From Miscanthus floridulus (Eukaryota; Streptophyta; Magnoliopsida; Poales; Poaceae), in assembly GCF_019320115.1 (NCBI RefSeq), contig NC_089598.1, positions 79,982,570 to 80,046,569 of the forward strand: DNA of 64,000 nt. The letters run 5' to 3'. Positions 57,643 through 64,000 of the stretch are shown piece after piece (positions within the stretch are counted from its first letter, which is position 1; each line of letters begins with the position of its first letter). The position numbers and the translations under genes were made by a program. The notes under the pieces are model-generated. The model was given only the letters and a program-made list of their open reading frames with translations. It was not told where the DNA came from and searched no databases.

Positions 57643-58803
57643 TGAAAGGACCTAATGGCTAGAGGGGGGGTGAGTAGCCTATTAAAAATTTCTACAATAA
57701 CACTTAGCAAACCGATTAGACAAATATAAGGCGAAGCGAGAGTTGTGCTAGCCTACTAAAAATGCAAGCCACCTAATACAATTCTAGTTTCTATAGTCTC
57801 TATCCACACAATGGCTATGTCACTACACTAAGTTAGTGTGCTCTCAAAGGCTAACTAAAGAGCCACACTAACCAAACTAACAAGCTCTCACGACTAGCTA
57901 CACCAAAGAGCTTGACAACTAATTTGCGGTAATTTAAAGAGAGAGAACAAGATGATTATACCACCAAGTCGAGGAATGAACCGATCAATCACAAGAATGA
58001 ATACCAATAAAGATCATTCACCTCAGAATCAAATAATGACACAATGATTTTTCACCGAGGTTCACTTGCTTGCCGGCAAGCTAGTCCTCATTGTGGCGAT
58101 TCACTCATTTGGAGGTTCACGCGCTAATTGGCATCACACACCAAACCCTCAATTAGGTGCCACACAACTAACACAAGATGAGGATCAAACAAGCCACGAG
58201 CAATTTACTAGAGTACCTTTTGGCTCTTCGTCGGGGAAAGGTCAAGAACCCCTCACAATCATCACAATCAGAGCCGGAGACAATCACCAACCTCTGCTCG
58301 ACGATCCTCGCTGCTCCAAGCTGTCTAGGTGGCGGCAACAACCAAGAGTAAAAAGCCAAACCCGCAGTGAAACACGAACACCAAGTGCCTCTAGATGCAA
58401 ACACTCAAGCAATGCACTTGGATTCACTCCCAATCTCACAAAAATGATGAATCAATGATGGAGATGAGTGGGAGGGCTTTGGCTAAGCTCACAAGGTTGT
58501 TATGTCAATGTAAATGGCCAAGAGAGTGAGCTTGATCCAGCCATGGGACTTAAATACTAAGTGTCTCGATCACCAAAACGAAAAAAACTCCTATCAAGTT
58601 TCACCTTTGCCTTGAGCTTTTTGTTTTTCTCTTTCTTCTTTTCCAAGTCCAAGCATTTGATCATCACCATGCCATCACCATCATCATGATCTTCACCATT
58701 GCTTCATCACTTTGAGTAGTGCTACCTATATCATAATCACTTTGATAAACTAGGTTAGTACTTAGGGTTTCATCAATTCACCAAAACCAAACTAAAGCTT
58801 TCA
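57643..58803 (-). repeat. 3' LTR of the Copia
   Basis: 1161 bp bounded by the inverted repeat TGAAAG / CTTTCA on the + strand. The second copy is beyond the window. Confidence 0.8.
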
Positions 58804-58820
58804 ATCTCCCCCTTTTTGGT
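58804..58820 (-). promoter_or_regulatory. Polypurine tract of the Copia
   Basis: accaaaaagggggagat on the - strand directly before the LTR. Confidence 0.8.
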
Positions 58821-59931
58821 AATTGATGACAACCCTTTCACAAAGATATGAATTGAAATTCATTTGAATTCATGTTGCTTGTCCATGCATATTTACCATG
58901 TGTAAAAGGATATGGACAAGTTTCATGAATCCCATATGGTAGCAATTGCTCCCCCTACATATGTGCTAAGAGTATGGATAGTAGCATGCACATATGTTTA
59001 GACAGGAAATGTAGGAGTCAATGTCTACCAAATGTTGCTAAGGTATAAGAGATGGGCCTTTTAAGCGTGATACCAATCGAAGTGCACCAATATACCATCC
59101 TTAGCACCATTAGTAACTAGACATACACAAAAACTAGAATACCCCATGAGATCAACATTTAGAAGTAAGGGTCTAGTTTTCATAATATGAGCATGAGTCT
59201 AGTTACTTAACCTATGCATGCTAGTTTTTCATTTCATCATTCAAACCTACAACTAGCATACACCACACAAGCATGGATATTGAAATTTAAAACTTGTGCC
59301 ATGCAAGCAAATATATGAGATGCACATTCAAATGCACCATACAAGTTCATGAGCTTGCTCCTCCTACTTGTGTGCTCAAAATTTTAATTGATCCCTTTCT
59401 TTGTCATATTTCTCCTCCTATGTCAATTTTCACTATTTCTTCCCCTATCACGTATATCTTTGTTTTCTCCCCCTTTGTCATCAATGACCACAAAGACTTA
59501 AATTATAGATAGGTTAGAATTATCAATATCAATCAATGGGGTGAGGATCATTTTCCCAAATTTAGTCCAATCTAGATCACTTGCCAAAGATATTTAACTC
59601 GGTTTGATCTAAAGACAAGCTTCTTCACACCTCCAAATAAGGGTTATCTTGTACCATGTTGAGTTAAACACTTAGAGCTCATTTTCTAGATCAAACACTA
59701 GGTTTACAAGCCCACAACATGTCATATGCTACCACTAGACCAAATTAAGCATAGAAGCAATAGTGGTACTATACAAACATCAAAATCATTTTATTTTCAT
59801 GAATGAGCCTATTAAATGTGAAAGATGACTAGATGCACTAAACATGTCCTTAGCAAGGATGTATGCCATGCCAATCAACTTTTACCTTGGATTGCTCGAA
59901 AGAGAGGCATGTCATATAAGTGGGCGGTGCA
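58821..59931 (-). other. Copia region between pol and LTR
   Basis: About 1.1 kb with no supported coding frame in the element's direction. Any envelope-like frame of this lineage is absent or unrecognisable. Confidence 0.6.
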
Positions 59932-60708
59932 TCAACACATATTTGAGAAATCCAATATGTTCAACCCATTCCTTAGCTTGAAAAACCTTTTCTCATCTAA
60001 TGGCTTGGTGAACGTATCGGCAAGTTGATCTTCGGTGCTCACATTCTCAATGCAAATGTCCCCTTTTTGTTGGTGATCTCTTATGAAATGATGGCGGACA
60101 TCAATGTGCTTTGTTTTTGCATGTTGAACCGGGTTGTTGGTTAACTTGATTGCACTCTCATTGTCATATAGCAATGGCACTTTCTTGAACTTGATTCCAA
60201 AGTCATTCAAGGTGACCTTCATCCAAAGTATTTGTGCACAACAACTACCGACGAATATGTATTTGGCTTCGGTGGTTGATAATATAACACTATTTTGCTT
60301 CTTTGGTGACCATAAAACAAGTGATCTTCCCAACAATTGACATGTGCCTGAGGTGCTCTTCCTTTCAACCTTGCATCCCGCATAATCCGAGTCAGAGTAA
60401 CCAACTAGCTCAAACTTTGCTCCTTTGGGATACCACAAACCAACATTTTGTGTATGCTTCAAGTACCTCAATATTCTCTTTGTAGCCTTCAAATGACTTT
60501 CTCTTGGTGAGGCTTGAAACCTTGCACACATGCATACACTAAATATGACATCCGGCCTTGATGCGGTCACATAGAGTAGGCTTCCAATCATAGACTGATA
60601 TAATTTTTGATCCACCATATTGCCACTTGCATCACTATCCAAGTTGCCATTTGTCCCTATTGGTGTGCTAATGGCTTTGCTATCACTCATGCCAAACTTC
60701 TTGAGCAT
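59932..60708 (-). pseudogene. Copia pol: end of RT and RNase H
   Basis: A 258-codon open frame. It contains 'DQKLYQSMIGSLLYVTASRP', 'YSDSDYAGCKVERKSTSGT', then 'STTEAKYI' and 'KHIDVRHHFIRD', the standard RT C-terminus and RNase H of copia elements. RNase H Asp and Glu residues are present. The segment is intact to its end 'LDFSNMC', but stops separate it from the RT core (60709-60849: '*IKQLKNGIFVS*GKYIKD'). Confidence 0.85.
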
Positions 60709-61912
60709 GTCTTTGATGTACTTGCCTTAACTCACAAATATACCATTCTTCAATTGCTTGATTTAAAGATCAAGGAAGTAACTTAACTCTCCTATCATGG
60801 ACATTTCAAACTCATTAGCCATCATCTTTCCAAACTCTTCACAAAAGTCTTAATTGGTTGATCCAAATATGATGTCATAAACATAGATTTGCAACACAAA
60901 TAAGTCTTTCCCAATCTTCTTGGTGAAAATAGTGGTGTCAACCTTGCCCATCATGAACCCTTTAGAGAGTAGGAAGTCCCTCAATCTCTCATACCATGCT
61001 ATAGGTGCTTGCTTCAAGCCATACAATGCCTTCTTCAACTTGTACACATGGTCGGGCTTCTTGTCATCTTCAAAACTGGGAGGTTGCTCAACATATACTT
61101 CTTCATTGATGTAACCATTGAGAAATGCACTCTTGACATCCATTTGATAGAGCTTGATGTTGTGGACACAAGCATAGGCTAATAAGATTCTAATTGCTTC
61201 TAATCTAGCATCCGAGGCATATGTTTCTTCAAAGTCAAGACCTTTAATTTGTATATATCCTTGTGCTACTAATCTTGCTTTGTTCCTTACTACTATCCCA
61301 TCTTGATCTTGCTTGTTTCTAAAAACTCATTTGGTTCCAATCACACTGTGTCCCTTTGGTCTCTCTACTAATTCCCATACTGATTTCTTGTGAAGTTATT
61401 CAATTCTTCATGCATAGCTTCACCCAATCAACATCCTTCAATGCTTCATCTATCTTCTTTGATTCAATGGATGACATAAATGAAAAATGCTCACAAAATA
61501 AAGCCAATCTTGATCTAGTTTACACACCTCTTGAAATATCACCAATAATAGTGTCCAATGGATGATCCCTTGCCATATTGGTTGGTTGGAGTATCAAAAC
61601 TTGATTGCTTGCACTTGCTTGATCATTGGGTTGAGATAATGTACTAGCCACTTGATTTTGTTCATTGTTATGAGAGTCATTTGTACTAGCTTGATTTATA
61701 TCATCTTACAAATTTGTGTTAGAGAGCATTTGCACTTGATCATCTTCATCATCAATCACTTGCCTAGGCCTCAATTCACCAACATCCATGTTCTTCATGG
61801 CATTTAAAAGTTGAATGCCTCTAATATCTTCCAAGTTCTCATTCTCATCTCGGAAACCCTTGGTTTCATCAAATTCAACATCATGAACTTCCTCAAGAGT
61901 ACCACTAACCAA
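60709..61912 (-). pseudogene. Copia pol: RT core and IN-RT linker (broken)
   Basis: 61143-60850 reads 'MDVKSAFLNGYINEEVYVEQ', then 'KALYGLKQAPIAWYERL', then the active-site box as YVYDII. The codon at 60877-60879 is TAT where the first catalytic Asp is expected. TAA directly after 'GSTN' replaces an expected Gln codon. 61912-61706 is the acidic linker downstream of integrase ('DETKGFRDENENLEDI'). Between them frames break several times. Reverse transcription by this copy is not possible. Confidence 0.8.
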
Positions 61913-61960
61913 ATTCCAAACTCTATATGATTTGCTAGTAGTTGAGTATCCAAGTAGGAA

Positions 61961-63160
61961 TTATTCATCACATTTCTTATCAAATTTACCCAATCTAGTG
62001 CCTTTCTTCAAGATATAGCATTTGCAACCAAAGACCTGAAAATATGCAATGTTGGGCTTTCTACCATTCAAGAGCTCATATGGTGTCTTCTCTTTCAATG
62101 GGTGACAATAGAGGCAGTTGCTACAATAGCAAGTTGTGTTGATAGCTTCGGCCCAAAAAGATTGACTCACATTGTACTCACTAAGCATAGACATTGCCAT
62201 ATCAATGAGTGTTCTATTCTTTCTCTCAACAAGGCCATTTGATTGTGGAGTGCACTTGGTCGAGAATTGATGTCTAATTTCAAATTCATCACACAACTCA
62301 TCAATTCTAGTGTTCTTGGACTCACTACCATTGTCACTTCTAACTCTCTTGATGGTTGTTTCAAACACATTGTGAATGCCTTGACAAATAATTTGAATGT
62401 TGCAAACACATTACTTTTGTCCACTAGAAAGAATACCCAAGTGTATCTAGTATAATCATCCACTATCACAAAGCCATATTTGTTTCCACCGATGCTAGTG
62501 TATTGTGTTGGCTCAAACAAATCCATGTGCAATAACTTAAATGCTTTACTAGTGCTCATCATGCGTTTCTTAGAATGGGTGTTTCCATCTTGTTTGCCGG
62601 ATTGACAAGAGCTACAAAGCTTATCCTTTTCAAACACAACATCTTTCAAGCCTCTAACCAAGTCATGCTTAACCAATCTATTCAATTGTTTTATTCCAAC
62701 ATGACCAAGCCTTCTATGCCATAACCAACCCATGCTAGACTTAGTGAACAAACATGTAGATAATTGGGCTTTACTAGCATTGAAATCAACCAAGTATAGA
62801 TTCTCATATCTAAAGCCTTTGAAGATCAAGTTAGAGCCATCTACACTTATGATCTCTACATCATCTACCCCAAAGGTGCATTTAAATCCAAGATCACATA
62901 ATTGAGTCACGGATATCAAATTAAAGTTCAAACTCTCTACTAGCAACATATTGGATATGTTCATGTGATTGGATATTGCAATCTTACCAAGCCCTTTGAC
63001 CTTGCATTTGCCATTGTCACCAAATGTGATACTATCATAACCATCATTACCATTGGTATTTATTGAGTTGAACATTCTTGCATCACCGGTCATGTATTGA
63101 GTGCACCCACTATCAAGAACCCAATGCCTTCCTCTGGCTTTATAATTGACCTACAAAAGA
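61961..63160 (-). pseudogene. Copia protease and integrase (frameshifted)
   Basis: The protease active site 'HWVLDSGCTQYM' lies at about 63085-63120, after a stop. The GAG-pre-integrase zinc part 'WHRRLGHVGIKQLNRL' and 'LCSSCQSGK' follow near 62600-62720. Then comes the integrase core: 'LLHMDLFEP', 'VDDYTRYTWVFFL', 'RSDNGSE' and 'TPQSNGLVERKNRTL'. The frame changes near 62350-62370: 63093-62167 carries the first half and 62368-61961 the second. The three catalytic residues appear present, so the frameshift and the TGA-bounded ends are the main damage. Confidence 0.85.
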
Positions 63161-63163
63161 AGA

Positions 63164-63916
63164 TCAATTCTTTTTATGTATCCAAACTTGCTTGGGTCCA
63201 TGAAGGTTAGTGACCAAGCTCTTTGGCACCCAAATGGCTTTCTTCTTTGAGACCATCCATGGTGTACCAATAAACTTAGCTTTCACACCATTTGTACCCT
63301 TAGTAAGCACATAGAAAGAATTAATCTTAATTGAGGATACATTAGTATTCTTGCTCTTCTTCTTGCACTCATGCTCTTTATGACCAACTTGCTTGCAACT
63401 AGTGCAAAACCAACCATTGTTCTTCACAAAACTAGTCTTGTGAGGAGCAAAGGCCGCCTTGCCTATCTTGGGGATATAGCCCAATCCCTCTTTGTAGAGA
63501 GAAGCTCTTTGGCTACCCAAGCACATCAGCAAGCGGTCCTCACCACCATAGGCCTTAGCCAAGGTGTGAGTGAGCTTATTGACCTCCTTTTTGAGAGTCT
63601 CATTCTCAACCATTAGTGAGACATCACAAGTGAAACCATCACTACTAGATGAGGTGGAAGTAGAGGTGCTACAAGAAGGGTTAGTGGGAGCAACAATGAT
63701 AGGTTTATGGAATGATTCATTAATTATATCACAAGTTAAGCCTACATCACATGTCTCAACATGTTTTTTCTCATTTTGTTCATTAAGCAAAGAGGAATGA
63801 GCTTTTTCAAGCTTCTTGTGAACCTTGCCAAGCTTCTTATGGGCTTCATCTAGCCTTTCATGAGATGTATTGAGCTCATCTAAGGCTTGCTTAAGGGCTT
63901 TTAGTTCCTTACGCAA
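63164..63916 (-). pseudogene. Copia gag, C-terminal part
   Basis: A 250-codon frame with a heptad-like coiled coil at its start ('ELNTSHERLDEAHKKLGKVH' and following), a Ser/Thr-rich stretch, and a CCHC knuckle 'CTSCKQVGHKEHEC' (about 63369-63410). It ends 'QVWIHKKN' at TGA. The next frame (protease) is in another phase. The coding continues upstream past 63916 toward the window edge, so the start is not in view. Confidence 0.75.
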
Positions 63917-64000
63917 GCTTTTTTATTCTCTTCTCTTAATGTCAAAGTGTTCTTTAGCATCATCTGGCATGTCAAGTAGTTCATCCTTAGTTGGTTCATT

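Larger units (their letters stand above)
57643..64000 (-). mobile_element. Ty1/copia retrotransposon, SIRE/Maximus type, cut by window end
   Basis: A - strand element with its 3' LTR at 57643-58803, a purine tract, then RNase H, reverse transcriptase, integrase, protease and gag in reverse order. The copia order (integrase before RT) is clear. The long coiled-coil gag, the 1.16 kb LTR and the protease and integrase wording fit the SIRE/Maximus lineage. The region between pol and the LTR, where SIRE elements may carry an envelope-like frame, has no long frame here. The 5' LTR, primer site and gag start lie outside the window. Confidence 0.85.

Noticed and set aside
58066..58458. 130-codon + strand frame inside the Copia LTR
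   Set aside because: Antisense to the element, no domain, and fully inside the LTR. Considered chance.

Overview
The window is nuclear DNA of a flowering plant, almost certainly a grass. It holds one convincing host gene and is otherwise made of nested LTR retrotransposons and small non-autonomous elements. The grass assignment, probably panicoid, rests on the element types seen: a chromodomain gypsy with a 4.7 kb LTR starting TGTAACACCCC, two Tat-type gypsy elements, a SIRE/Maximus-type Copia, and MITEs. It is inference without a database search. I saw no bacterial operon, rRNA, tRNA or CRISPR array.

Layout. 1-4835: a MITE (33-240), an old LTR scrap (1991-2115) and repeat-derived sequence without a gene. 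4836-44086: a three-level nest whose boundaries are fixed by 5-bp target-site duplications. The outer Tat-type gypsy (element A, 4841-44081, + strand, TSD ataat) is split by a second Tat-type gypsy (element B, 8375-36025, + strand, TSD tcgat). B is split inside its integrase by a chromodomain (Tekay-type) gypsy array (13351-33554, - strand, TSD cgtat). That innermost insertion has three 4.7 kb LTRs, one full internal region and one internal region cut down to 536 bp, all between a single pair of TSDs.

44087-50729: the non-nested island. It carries a pectate lyase gene on the - strand (46075-47514), a GC-rich repeat-like block, a MITE holding a second foldback hairpin (48059-48533), and a rearranged miniature LTR element (49385-50212). 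50730 to the end: a large non-coding LTR element on the - strand with a tRNA-Asp-type primer site (LARD-like). Its right-hand LTR is interrupted at 57642 by a - strand SIRE/Maximus-type Copia that runs off the window inside gag.

State of the elements. All coding regions of the retroelements are broken. The innermost gypsy is closest to intact: two TAG stops at expected Trp codons and a Lys where the catalytic Glu of integrase should be. Element B has lost reverse transcriptase by deletion. Element A keeps the YIDD reverse transcriptase motif but is full of stops and has a frameshift. Downstream of its pol, on the opposite strand, lies a two-exon open reading frame that keeps frame across an 81-nt GT-AG intron and has one internal stop. 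The Copia has Tyr in place of the first Asp of its RT box. Many stops fit C-to-T or G-to-A decay. The most notable observations are the three-LTR tandem insertion, the spliced antisense ORF, and the pectate lyase exon junction, where no ordinary splice pair keeps both the frame and the expected conserved residues.
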